A DNA stretch of 5,236 bases from Pseudomonadota bacterium (GTDB lineage Bacteria; Desulfobacterota; Desulfobulbia; Desulfobulbales; Desulfobulbaceae): assembly GCA_009778235.1 (NCBI GenBank), contig WRKE01000146.1, forward strand, positions 1 through 5,236. The letters run 5' to 3'. Of the stretch, positions 1-5,236 are shown piece by piece (within the stretch, counting starts at the first letter, position 1; each line of letters starts with the position of its first letter). Made by a program: the position numbers and the translations under genes. The notes under the pieces are model-generated. The model made no database searches and was not told the DNA's origin. It was given only the letters and a program-made list of their open reading frames with translations.

Positions 1-1
1 T

Positions 2-229
2 GATTCGGCTGTCCCGGATAATTCACAAAAAGATGTAAGCAAGGATGGGAGCATGTGGCAATATGTTGTAATCGCTAAAGAACAACGAATTGCTCCCAGG
101 GGGAACCATGGTTTGGAAGCGCTGCTCACGCAGCGGGTCTATGGCATAATCTTGGGATATGAGGATGCCAATGATCATGAATATCTGACTGTGCCCCTTT
201 GGACGGCGCCAATATCACTGCCCGGATAA
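2..229 (+). pseudogene. Probable IS1380-type transposase remnant, cut by the left window edge
   Basis: An open frame enters from the left edge and stops at TAA 227-229 (75 codons visible). Residues encoded at 110-187 include LEALLTQRVYGIILGYEDAN followed by DHEYL. The QRVYGI-LGYED-NDH pattern resembles the N-terminal region of IS1380-family transposases, where QR(V/I)...GYED.NDH..LR.DP is characteristic. Soon after it the match fades (LTVPLWTAP where LR-DPLW would be expected) and the frame ends, long before any catalytic DDE region. This therefore looks like a decayed or truncated insertion-sequence fragment. An AAGGA before ATG 53 could start a 58-residue peptide, but nothing else argues for a working gene. 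The frame stays open again after the TAA (230-484), but I recognise no transposase sequence there and the last part is antisense to ackA. The family call is from memory of the motif, not a search. Confidence 0.55.
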
Positions 230-428
230 CGACAGAGACTGTCGGCCAGATTCTTTGCGAATGGCGCATGGCCGAAGAGGCCGTCTGTGGGTCGATGCTG
301 GGGCGATCGGCAGAAAGAGTTCATGTGCAATCTCCAACGAAGCAAGAGCGTGTGCCACTATGCCACGCTTCTCAAGCTCCCAGCGGAGGAAAAAGCGTCC
401 CGGGTGTTTGCCAAGGCCACCCTGGCGC
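230..428. other. Intergenic region between transposase remnant and ackA, no supported gene
   Basis: About 200 bp downstream of ackA and beyond the transposase fragment. Several frames are open on both strands, but they run on into ackA in the wrong frame and carry no recognisable protein motif. Visible small structures are a 6-bp hairpin at 230-244 (CGACAG, 3-nt loop, CTGTCG) without a T-tract, and the weak terminator candidate listed separately. It may include further decayed insertion-sequence DNA, but I cannot show this. Confidence 0.5.
390..422 (-). terminator. Weak candidate terminator after ackA
   Basis: On the minus strand, just past the ackA stop, GGGTG (422-418) can pair with CACCC (406-402), with a small GCC/GGC inner stem between them. 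A run of five T (394-390) follows after a 7-nt spacer. The position is right for the end of the pta-ackA transcript. The stem is short and the spacer long, so the operon may instead end by Rho or further left. Confidence 0.25.
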
Positions 429-1637
429 TCAATCGCCAAGCACCTGGGCCATCTCGCGGGCAATGGCCAGCTCCTCGTTGGTAGGGATGACAAATATCCG
501 GACCATGCTGTCCGGCCCGCTGATGCAGCGCGCCTCCCGGGAGCGCAGCCAATTGCGTTCCGGATCGAGCCGCACCCCGAAGGCCTCCAGCCCCTTGAGG
601 GACTCGGCCCGGACAATGGGGTCGTTCTCACCGATCCCGGCGGTGAACACGATGCCATCCACCCGGCCAAGCACCGCCATGAAGGCGCCGAGGTATTTGC
701 GGGTGCGGTAGGTCTGGACCTCCACCGCCAGTTTGGCCCGGGCATTGCCTTCGGCCGCGGCCTTGTGGATGTCGCGCATGTCGTTCATGCCGCACAAACC
801 CTTGAGCCCTGATTCCTTGTTGAGCAGGGCGTCAATGGCCTCCAGCTCCATCCCTTTGTTTTGTTTCAGAAACAGATGCAGGGCCGGATCGACATCGCCG
901 GACCGGGTTCCCATCACCAACCCTTCCAGCGGGGTCATACCCAGCGAGGTATCGACGCTGCGCCCGTTTTCGATCGCGGTCATGGAACAGCCGTTGCCGA
1001 GGTGGACGGTGATCAGGTTGCACTCGGTCAGCGGCTTGTCGAGCAGGCGGGCGCACTCCCCGGCCACGAACCGGTGCGAGGTGCCGTGGAAGCCGTAGCG
1101 GCGCACCCGGTCCGTTTGGTAGAGTTCGTAGGGGATGGCGTAGAGAAAGGCCCTAGGCGGCATGGTCTGATGGAAGGCGGTATCGAAGACCGCCACCTGG
1201 GGTGTCTGGGGGAAGATCTCCATGGCCACCCGGATGCCATCCAAATTGGCCGGATTGTGCAGGGGCGCCAGGGGGATGTTGCGCTCCAGGGCCTTGATCA
1301 CCGACTCGTCAATCCGCATCGATCCGCTGAAATCCTCACCTCCGTGGACCACCCGATGGCCGATGGCGCCGATTTCTGAGACATGGCCGATGATCCCATT
1401 GGTCTTGTCGGTCAAGGTGGCGATCACCAGCTCCATGCCGCTTTGATGATCCGCGATGGGCTGTTCGACCACCATCTCCAGTTCATCTTTGGTGCCAGGA
1501 TGAACGGTGTTCTTCAAGCGGCCGCAAACTTCGCCGATCCGCTCGACCAAACCGGCGGCCAGCACGGTTTCAGACCCGCTCTCGATCACTTGGTATTTAA
1601 TCGATGAGCTGCCGGAATTGACGATGAACAGTTTCAT
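429..1637 (-). CDS. ackA: Acetate kinase
   Basis: Cytoplasmic enzyme that reversibly transfers phosphate between acetyl-phosphate and ADP, giving acetate and ATP. It is the second step of the Pta-AckA pathway. The protein has 402 residues, the normal family length (about 400), and is complete. ASKHA-fold signatures appear in order: VNSGSSSIKY (6-15), GHRVVHGG (93-100), APLHNPAN (124-131), VFDTAFH (150-156), YGFHGTSH (181-188), HLGNG (212-216), TSLGMTPLEG (230-239), MGTRSGD (242-248), FTAGIGEN (331-338) and TNEE (386-389). By correspondence with the well-studied Methanosarcina enzyme, the likely active-site residues N7, R95, H127, D152, H184, N215, R245 and E388 are all present. The start is ATG at 1637, preceded by a modest AAGG ribosome site about 9 nt upstream. 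It lies 24 bp after the pta stop and is surely co-transcribed with pta. No frameshift or missing residue was seen. Confidence 0.98.
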   Translation of the reverse strand: MKLFIVNSGSSSIKYQVIESGSETVLAAGLVERIGEVCGRLKNTVHPGTKDELEMVVEQPIADHQSGMELVIATLTDKTNGIIGHVSEIGAIGHRVVHGGEDFSGSMRIDESVIKALERNIPLAPLHNPANLDGIRVAMEIFPQTPQVAVFDTAFHQTMPPRAFLYAIPYELYQTDRVRRYGFHGTSHRFVAGECARLLDKPLTECNLITVHLGNGCSMTAIENGRSVDTSLGMTPLEGLVMGTRSGDVDPALHLFLKQNKGMELEAIDALLNKESGLKGLCGMNDMRDIHKAAAEGNARAKLAVEVQTYRTRKYLGAFMAVLGRVDGIVFTAGIGENDPIVRAESLKGLEAFGVRLDPERNWLRSREARCISGPDSMVRIFVIPTNEELAIAREMAQVLGD

Positions 1638-1646
1638 GATGTCGTG

Positions 1647-1658
1647 CCTTGCGCAAGT
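1647..1658 (-). promoter_or_regulatory. ackA ribosome site inside a 10-bp palindrome
   Basis: The 24-bp pta-ackA junction contains the perfect palindrome CTTGCGCAAG (1648-1657). The only Shine-Dalgarno-like sequence for ackA, AAGG on the minus strand (1650-1647), overlaps one arm. The palindrome is too short with no loop to form a stable hairpin. The visible fact is that ackA has a weak, partly symmetric ribosome site, so its translation may be coupled to that of pta. Confidence 0.4.
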
Positions 1659-1661
1659 CGT

Positions 1662-3779
1662 TTAGTGGTGTTTGGCCACCTGGGCCTGGATGGCGGTCAG
1701 GGCCACGGTATCGACGATATCCTGGACCGTGCAGCCCCGCGACAGATCGTTGACCGGTTTGTTCAGCCCTTGGAGGACCGGCCCCATGGCCACGGCGTTG
1801 GCCGCTCGCTGCACCGCCTTGTAGGTCGTATTGCCGGTATTGAGGTCAGGGAAGATGAACACCGTGGCCCGGCCGGCCACCTGGGAATCCGGCAACTTGA
1901 GCGCCGCGACCTCGGGGTCAAAGGCCGCATCGTACTGCAGGGGACCTTCCAGCGGATAGTCGAGGCCGCGTTCGGCCATCAACTGTTTGGCGATGGCGGT
2001 GGCCTCGACCACCTTGTCCACATCCTCTCCCGAGCCGGAGGAACCGGTGGAATAGCTCAGCAGGGCTACCCGGGGCTCGATGCCGTAGACCTTGGCGGTT
2101 TCCGCGGAACTGATCGCGATTTCCGCCAACTGGCGGGCATTGGGGTTGGGCACCACGGCGCAGTCGCCAAAGGCCAGGACCTTGGACTGCAGGCACATGA
2201 TGAAGATCGAGGAGACGACCGAGACGCCGGGCTTGGTCTTGATGAACTCAAAAGCCGGCCGGATGGTCTGGGCGGTGGTGGTGACCGACCCGCTGACCAT
2301 GCCGTCGGCCAGCCCCTTGTACACCAGCATGGTGCCGAAATAGGTGGGATCGGACATCCGGTCGCGGGCCACATCCATGACGATGCTGCGACGCTTGCGG
2401 ATATCGAAATAGGTTTGCACGAAATCGTCGTAGTAGGCCGAGGTGGTTGGATCGACGATCTCGGCGCTGTCGATGTTGAGATTGAGGGTGGAGGCCTTGG
2501 CCCGGATTTCGTCCGCCTTGCCGAGCAGGACGATGTTGGCGATGCCCCGGCGCAGAATAATATCGGTGGCGTTGAGGATTCGTTCGCCCGTGCCCTCGGG
2601 CAGGACAATGCGCTGCTTGTCGCGCGAGGCCTTTTCCACCAGCGAGTATTCGAACATGCGGGGGGTAAGCCGGGTGGACCGTTGGGACACGACCCGCTTG
2701 GTGAGTTCGGGGACATTGACATACTTGGAGAACCAGCCGAGGGCGGTGGCAATCCTCTTGGTGTCGGTGGGCTCGATCCGGCCGTAGAGTTCGTTGACGC
2801 TTTGCACCGTGTCGTAGGTATGCGATTCGACGAACAGCACTGGAACCGGAATGCCGGTCCAGCCCTGGATCAGCCGTTGTACGCTGGGGCTGAGTTCGAT
2901 GCCGCCAGTGATGAGAATGCCGGCAATGTTGGGATAGGCCGAGGAAATTCTACTGGCCAGGCTGGCAATGATGATGTCGGACCGATCACCGGGGGTGATG
3001 ATCAGGCTGCCATCCTTGAGATATTCGAGGAAGTTGCTGATCTGCATCGCCGCCACCAGGTAATTGCTCACCAGGTTGAGCATGCTCGGCTTGCCGTACA
3101 GCACCTCGGCCCCGAGCCAGCGCTTGACATCATCGATGGTCGGGTTGCCCAGGGCGAGGTTCTCCGGAATCACATACAGGGGATGCGGCCGGCCAAACTG
3201 CTCGCGGCACTTGGCGCTGCTGGCGGTGTCGCGAAGGAAGGTCTCCGGCGCCCGGTTGACGATGCAGGCGGCGATATCCACCCCCATTCCTTCGAGGGTG
3301 TCGATGGTGATCGCCGTATGGGTGCAGATTTCCTCGGTGGATTTGTCGCGGCCCGAGGCAATGAGCAGCACCGGCGCCCCAAGGTTGGCGGCGATATTGG
3401 CATTGAGGTCGAGTTCGAAACCCGGATCCTTGCCTTGAAAATCAGTGCCTTCACAGAGGACAAAGTCGTACTTTTCCTCCAACTGCTTATATTTCTTGAG
3501 GATATTCTCGTAGAGAATCCCCTCCTGGCCCGAGGTGATCAGTTGCCGCGCCTGGCTCAAGGTGTAGGCATGGGTGTCGCCATATTCGATATCGAGTTTG
3601 AAGTATTTGAGCACCAGGTTGAGATCATGGTCGATCCGGCCGAAAACATGGTCATTGATGATCGGGCGGAAAAAGGCGATCCGGCTGATTTCTTTCAGGA
3701 TCACCTGCATGACCCCGAGAATGATGGCCGACTTGCCGCTGCGTTCCTCGGCGGCGGTCACATAGAGATTGTTCGCCAT
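1662..3779 (-). CDS. pta: Phosphate acetyltransferase, long three-domain form
   Basis: Cytoplasmic enzyme that reversibly converts acetyl-CoA and phosphate to acetyl-phosphate and CoA, feeding AckA. At 705 residues it is the long form, like the enterobacterial enzyme (about 714), rather than the short form of about 330 residues. The N-terminal dethiobiotin-synthetase-like P-loop domain covers roughly 1-200: the loop region is AAEERSGKSAI (9-19), with FFRPI at 36-40 and LCEGTDF at 108-114. A DRTGG-type middle domain follows at about 210-330 (GDRSDIIIASLA, 264-275; ITGGIELS, 290-297). The catalytic PTA domain covers about 375-700: LPEGTGERIL (393-402), ADGMVSGSVTTTAQTIRP (491-508), LSYSTGSSGSG (574-584), GPLQYDAAFDP (612-622), FPDLNTGNTTYKAVQR (643-658) and GPVLQGLNKPVNDLSRG (666-682). 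The first P-loop glycine is replaced by A10, so nucleotide binding by that domain is uncertain. The start ATG has GAGG about 10 nt upstream. It is the first gene of the operon with ackA. Confidence 0.98.
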   Translation of the reverse strand: MANNLYVTAAEERSGKSAIILGVMQVILKEISRIAFFRPIINDHVFGRIDHDLNLVLKYFKLDIEYGDTHAYTLSQARQLITSGQEGILYENILKKYKQLEEKYDFVLCEGTDFQGKDPGFELDLNANIAANLGAPVLLIASGRDKSTEEICTHTAITIDTLEGMGVDIAACIVNRAPETFLRDTASSAKCREQFGRPHPLYVIPENLALGNPTIDDVKRWLGAEVLYGKPSMLNLVSNYLVAAMQISNFLEYLKDGSLIITPGDRSDIIIASLASRISSAYPNIAGILITGGIELSPSVQRLIQGWTGIPVPVLFVESHTYDTVQSVNELYGRIEPTDTKRIATALGWFSKYVNVPELTKRVVSQRSTRLTPRMFEYSLVEKASRDKQRIVLPEGTGERILNATDIILRRGIANIVLLGKADEIRAKASTLNLNIDSAEIVDPTTSAYYDDFVQTYFDIRKRRSIVMDVARDRMSDPTYFGTMLVYKGLADGMVSGSVTTTAQTIRPAFEFIKTKPGVSVVSSIFIMCLQSKVLAFGDCAVVPNPNARQLAEIAISSAETAKVYGIEPRVALLSYSTGSSGSGEDVDKVVEATAIAKQLMAERGLDYPLEGPLQYDAAFDPEVAALKLPDSQVAGRATVFIFPDLNTGNTTYKAVQRAANAVAMGPVLQGLNKPVNDLSRGCTVQDIVDTVALTAIQAQVAKHH

Positions 3780-3836
3780 GGCAAATGCGCCTCACTTCCT
3801 GCGCGCGGCAGGGATGGTGGTGAATCGGAAAAATGA

Positions 3837-3878
3837 GGCGGATCCGCTGGGCTCCAGCGGGTCCGTTTTGAATTTTTT
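3837..3878 (+). terminator. Strong intrinsic terminator, plus-strand orientation, in the pta leader
   Basis: CGGATCCGCTGG (3839-3850), loop GCT, CCAGCGGGTCCG (3854-3865) form a 12-bp stem. It contains one T-G pair (3843/3861), which is a wobble pair in plus-strand RNA but an A-C mismatch in minus-strand RNA. TTTT (3866-3869) follows at once, then GAA and six more T (3873-3878). Stem and T-tract both favour the plus strand. No plus-strand gene lies upstream within the window; the whole preceding region is antisense to pta-ackA. In the minus direction the same hairpin is followed, after six bases, by TTTTT (3832-3828). It could therefore act weakly on transcripts coming from the lipoprotein gene or inside the pta leader. 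Confidence 0.7.
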
Positions 3879-3890
3879 GAAATTGCTATC

Positions 3891-3919
3891 AGTGTAGAGC
3901 TATTTCAGCTTTCTCTCAA
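3891..3919 (-). promoter_or_regulatory. Predicted sigma70-type promoter of pta-ackA
   Basis: On the minus strand TTGAGA (3919-3914; 5 of 6 to TTGACA) is separated by exactly 17 bp from TACACT (3896-3891; 4 of 6 to TATAAT). Transcription would start near 3884, giving a leader of about 105 nt before the pta ATG at 3779. That leader includes the 3839-3865 hairpin. The local sequence is AT-rich compared with the flanking genes, as expected for a promoter. No experimental support is available. Confidence 0.55.
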
Positions 3920-3975
3920 ATTAAATCGCCATGCCGCCATGTGCAGGCGAAAGATAGGGTAAGGGTAAACTTGGT

Positions 3976-3989
3976 GGAGAGAAGAGAGG
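3976..3989. repeat. Short purine mirror repeat
   Basis: GGAGAGAAGAGAGG reads the same in both directions on one strand and sits in an uninterrupted purine run from 3976 to 3997. Mirror-symmetric purine tracts can adopt triplex structure, but 14 nt is short. On the minus strand the run is a C/T-rich tract directly after the 4001-4043 hairpin. Confidence 0.4.
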
Positions 3990-4000
3990 AGGGGGAACGA

Positions 4001-4043
4001 TATTGCGAGCAGGGGCGGCAGGGTGCCGCCCCTACTCGCAATG
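4001..4043. repeat. Long palindrome, REP/MITE-like candidate
   Basis: Two 19-nt arms (4002-4020 and 4024-4042) are complementary at 18 of 19 positions around the 3-nt loop GGG. The odd position (C4010/A4034) would be a G-U pair in minus-strand RNA, so the hairpin is fully paired in the direction of the lipoprotein transcript. The core on the minus strand, GTAGGGGCGGCA...TGCCGCCCC, resembles the GTAGGGGCG...CGCCCC palindromes dispersed in many bacterial genomes; this is from memory. No T-tract follows on either strand, so it is not a standard intrinsic terminator. It could stabilise the 3' end of the lipoprotein mRNA or be a mobile palindromic repeat. Confidence 0.65.
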
Positions 4044-4072
4044 ACATTGGGGTTTTCTGTGCTCACCCCATA

Positions 4073-4112
4073 TAGCCGGGCGGCACAGGCACATGCTCCG
4101 GGTTAGCCGGGC
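4073..4112. repeat. 9-bp direct repeat pair downstream of the lipoprotein gene
   Basis: TAGCCGGGC occurs at 4073-4081 and again at 4104-4112, 31 bp apart start to start. It lies in the 3' flank of the lipoprotein gene, beside the long palindrome. Two copies this short may be chance, or may be part of a larger dispersed repeat. Confidence 0.35.
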
Positions 4113-4135
4113 AATAACTCTTTCGATCCGGCAGG

Positions 4136-4582
4136 TTATTTACCGAGTAACTCGTCAATAACAGGATCCATTTTGGCCTTGGTCCCCAACCGCGTCATCA
4201 GTGCAAATCCTTCTTCGCCACGACGATGATACACTGCGGACCCTATCTGCGTTGACCCCTGGAAGAGCCAAACCTCCGCATGATTCATAGACATGCCATA
4301 GTGCCAGGTTCGATTACACATAAAGTTCAAATGGTATTCACAATGAGCAGGCACCTCTCCAGTGAATATCTGAGTCGAGATACCATGTCGTTCAAAACCT
4401 TCTGCAATTACCGTGGGCAGCTCTTCAACATAACAATCCTCTGGGCATTCCTTGATACAAACATGCTTGATCGCTGAGACATTGGCAACAGGTTTGACAT
4501 TGATTGAGGTACAACCACTTAAAAAGACGACACCAACCAAACAAGTTGTTGTGATTAAAATTGGAAAAAAATATTTTTTCAT
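4136..4582 (-). CDS. Sbal_3080-family lipoprotein
   Basis: Small lipoprotein of 148 residues, function unknown. The start is ATG at 4582 rather than the longer in-frame start at 4657. It has a strong GAGGAG six bases upstream, and the N-terminus then reads as a classic lipoprotein signal: basic MKK, a hydrophobic stretch (5-21), and lipobox LSGC with the acylated cysteine at C24. The mature protein of about 125 residues should sit in the periplasm attached to a membrane. The later segments CEYHLNF, MNHAEVWLF, IGSAVYHRRGEEG and TKAKMDPVIDELL match my recollection of the Sbal_3080 lipoprotein family, first named from Shewanella. Several cysteines (KHVCIKECPEDC) could form disulfides. The gene is visibly more AT-rich, especially at its 5' end, than pta or the deacetylase, which suggests separate acquisition. 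It ends 356 bp before pta and has its own spacer upstream, so it is probably a single-gene unit. Confidence 0.85.
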   Translation of the reverse strand: MKKYFFPILITTTCLVGVVFLSGCTSINVKPVANVSAIKHVCIKECPEDCYVEELPTVIAEGFERHGISTQIFTGEVPAHCEYHLNFMCNRTWHYGMSMNHAEVWLFQGSTQIGSAVYHRRGEEGFALMTRLGTKAKMDPVIDELLGK

Positions 4583-4588
4583 ATTCAA

Positions 4589-4594
4589 CTCCTC
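4589..4594 (-). promoter_or_regulatory. Ribosome binding site that sets the lipoprotein start
   Basis: GAGGAG on the minus strand lies six bases before ATG 4582. It supports this start over the in-frame ATG at 4657, which would add 25 charged residues ahead of the signal peptide and lacks a comparable ribosome site. Confidence 0.85.
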
Positions 4595-4643
4595 GTTATA
4601 ATAGAATTTTTTATCAATACTCGCTTGCTTTATTGGATCAACA

Positions 4644-4676
4644 GACAAGTGTTTCAAATTAGATCATACTTGTCAA
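4644..4676 (-). promoter_or_regulatory. Inverted repeat overlapping a possible -35 box upstream of the lipoprotein gene
   Basis: GACAAGT (4644-4650) and ACTTGTC (4668-4674) are perfect 7-bp inverted arms 17 bp apart. The outer arm overlaps a perfect TTGACA on the minus strand (4676-4671). The best -10 at 17-bp spacing is only AACACT (4653-4648; 3 of 6), which overlaps the other arm. A second weak candidate is TTGATC (4641-4636) with TATTGA (4619-4614). The layout would suit an operator covering a promoter for the lipoprotein gene. Alternatively the repeat could be a loose stem-loop after the deacetylase gene; no T-tract follows it directly. Confidence 0.35.
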
Positions 4677-4706
4677 CCGGGAAGAAATTGAGCGTAGTCA
4701 ACTTGG

Positions 4707-5236
4707 TCATTGCTCCCCGACCATCATCACCGGCTGGTTGATGAGCGCAGCCAGCGGCACGACCCGATTTTCTTTGGCCAAGCGGTCAAAGAGGCTCTGG
4801 AGTTCTTGTTGCCAGTGGCATCTGTGTTCCTCGCTGGCCGGCGGGTTGGTGTGAAGGAGCAGGATATCACCGGGCCGCAGTTGCTTAAGCACCCTGGCCG
4901 AGAGATTGCGGATGCTCCGGTTGCCGCGGTCAAAGACTCGGCAACTGAAGGTCATGGCTTGCAGATTCAGAGAGGCGAGGGCTGGTTGCAGCCGGGGGCT
5001 GGTGATGCCGATCGGCGGCCGGAACAGCAGCGGCCGGATACCCATGCGGGCAAGAACCTCCTGGGTGTGGCGGATATCCGCAGTCAAGGTAGTGCGGTCC
5101 CGCAGCATGAGCAGGGGATCGTGGTGAAAGGAATGATTGCCGATGGTATGCCCCTGGGCCAGGATGGCGGCGATCAACTCCGGATGGGCGGCGGCGTGCT
5201 CGCCCACCACAAAAAAGGTGGCCGGCAGCCGATAAC
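4707..5236 (-). CDS. Polysaccharide deacetylase (NodB-type), C-terminal part, cut by the right window edge
   Basis: Zinc-dependent carbohydrate esterase of family 4, removing acetyl groups from N-acetylated sugars of polysaccharides such as peptidoglycan or exopolysaccharide. The actual substrate cannot be told. The frame runs through the window edge: upstream of GTG 5210 it continues with YRLPATFF, and ATFFVVG is the conserved strand after the first NodB motif, so that GTG is an internal valine. In the 175 visible residues, HSFHH (34-38) is the zinc motif with H34 and H38, RPPIG (72-76) is motif 3, and DILLLH (123-128) is motif 5 with H128. Motif 4 is divergent: FSCRVFDRG (96-104) replaces the usual D..DW pattern. 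Motif 1 (TFDDG) with the catalytic aspartate lies outside the window. The protein ends at TGA 4707-4709, 124 bp before the lipoprotein start. No signal peptide can be assessed. Confidence 0.92.
   Translation of the reverse strand, partial: YRLPATFFVVGEHAAAHPELIAAILAQGHTIGNHSFHHDPLLMLRDRTTLTADIRHTQEVLARMGIRPLLFRPPIGITSPRLQPALASLNLQAMTFSCRVFDRGNRSIRNLSARVLKQLRPGDILLLHTNPPASEEHRCHWQQELQSLFDRLAKENRVVPLAALINQPVMMVGEQ

Larger units (their letters stand above)
3780..4135. other. 356-bp intergenic region between the lipoprotein gene and pta
   Basis: No protein-coding gene is supported here. Reading in the direction of transcription (right to left), it holds a 9-bp direct repeat (4073-4112), a long palindrome (4001-4043), a purine mirror repeat (3976-3989) within a 22-nt purine run, the predicted pta promoter (3891-3919), a strong hairpin with a plus-strand T-tract (3837-3878), and the pta ribosome site (3790-3793). 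The individual elements are described in their own entries. Confidence 0.7.

Noticed and set aside
215..745. A 176-codon minus-strand frame overlapping the 3' end of ackA
   Set aside because: It overlaps ackA out of frame, has a low-complexity R/P/S-rich product and no motif in the part beyond ackA.
199..1607. Several plus-strand open frames opposite ackA (for example 199-711, 255-812, 861-1379)
   Set aside because: All are antisense to acetate kinase, whose every motif is intact. None has a family motif.
2066..2752. A 228-codon minus-strand frame inside pta
   Set aside because: It is an alternative frame of pta, dominated by S, P and R from GC-rich codons, with no homology that I recognise.
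1644..3836. A 730-codon open frame on the plus strand, antisense to pta
   Set aside because: It lies almost exactly opposite the well-supported pta gene. Its product is rich in G, H, D and R without any recognisable motif, as expected of the complement of a GC-rich gene. It is a shadow frame.
4048..4070. Hairpin TGGGGT/ACCCCA with an 11-nt loop
   Set aside because: The stem is only six bases, the loop is large and no T-tract follows on either strand.
4075..4135. Possible riboswitch-like structure (GCCGGGC and TCGAAAGA elements on the minus strand)
   Set aside because: I could not fit it to any riboswitch consensus I know, and it lies behind rather than before a gene.
4566..4579. AAAAAATATTTTTT palindrome at the first codons of the lipoprotein gene
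   Set aside because: It follows from Lys-Lys-Tyr-Phe-Phe codons in an AT-rich gene. The homopolymer runs are too short to argue for phase variation.
4583..4657. A longer lipoprotein start at 4657
   Set aside because: It would put 25 extra, partly charged residues before a clean MKK signal peptide. The strong GAGGAG site supports 4582 instead.
5208..5210. GTG 5210 as the start of the deacetylase
   Set aside because: The frame continues upstream with YRLPATFF, part of the conserved NodB core, so this GTG is internal and the gene is truncated by the window.

Overview
The window looks like a chromosomal segment of a moderately GC-rich bacterium. My best guess is an anaerobic Desulfobacterota-type (deltaproteobacterial) organism. 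That guess rests only on the general look of the Pta, AckA and deacetylase proteins and on a lipoprotein family shared by gamma- and deltaproteobacteria; no marker gene is present to settle it. All four recognisable genes lie on the minus strand, so the biology reads from right to left.

From the right edge: the C-terminal part of a NodB-type polysaccharide deacetylase runs in from beyond the window (4707-5236). A 124-bp AT-rich spacer with an inverted repeat follows, then a small AT-rich gene for a Sbal_3080-type lipoprotein (4136-4582). Next is a 356-bp non-coding stretch (3780-4135). It holds a 9-bp direct repeat, a near-perfect 19-bp-arm palindrome resembling dispersed REP/MITE-like elements, a short purine mirror repeat, a good sigma70-like promoter for pta, and a strong hairpin followed by a T-tract that points the opposite way to pta.

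The centre of the window is a pta-ackA operon (3779-429) with a 24-bp junction. The two enzymes form the acetate pathway: Pta converts acetyl-CoA and phosphate to acetyl-phosphate and CoA, and AckA uses acetyl-phosphate and ADP to make acetate and ATP. Both steps are reversible. In an acetate-producing anaerobe this is a substrate-level phosphorylation route; run backwards, it activates acetate.

The left end (1-428) has no intact gene. It contains a plus-strand fragment resembling the N-terminal part of an IS1380-type transposase (2-229), then about 200 bp with no supported gene apart from a weak candidate terminator for the operon.

I see no CRISPR array, tRNA, rRNA, toxin-antitoxin pair or defence system, and no convincing new system. 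The points most worth a second look are the oppositely oriented terminator in the pta leader and the 4001-4043 palindrome.
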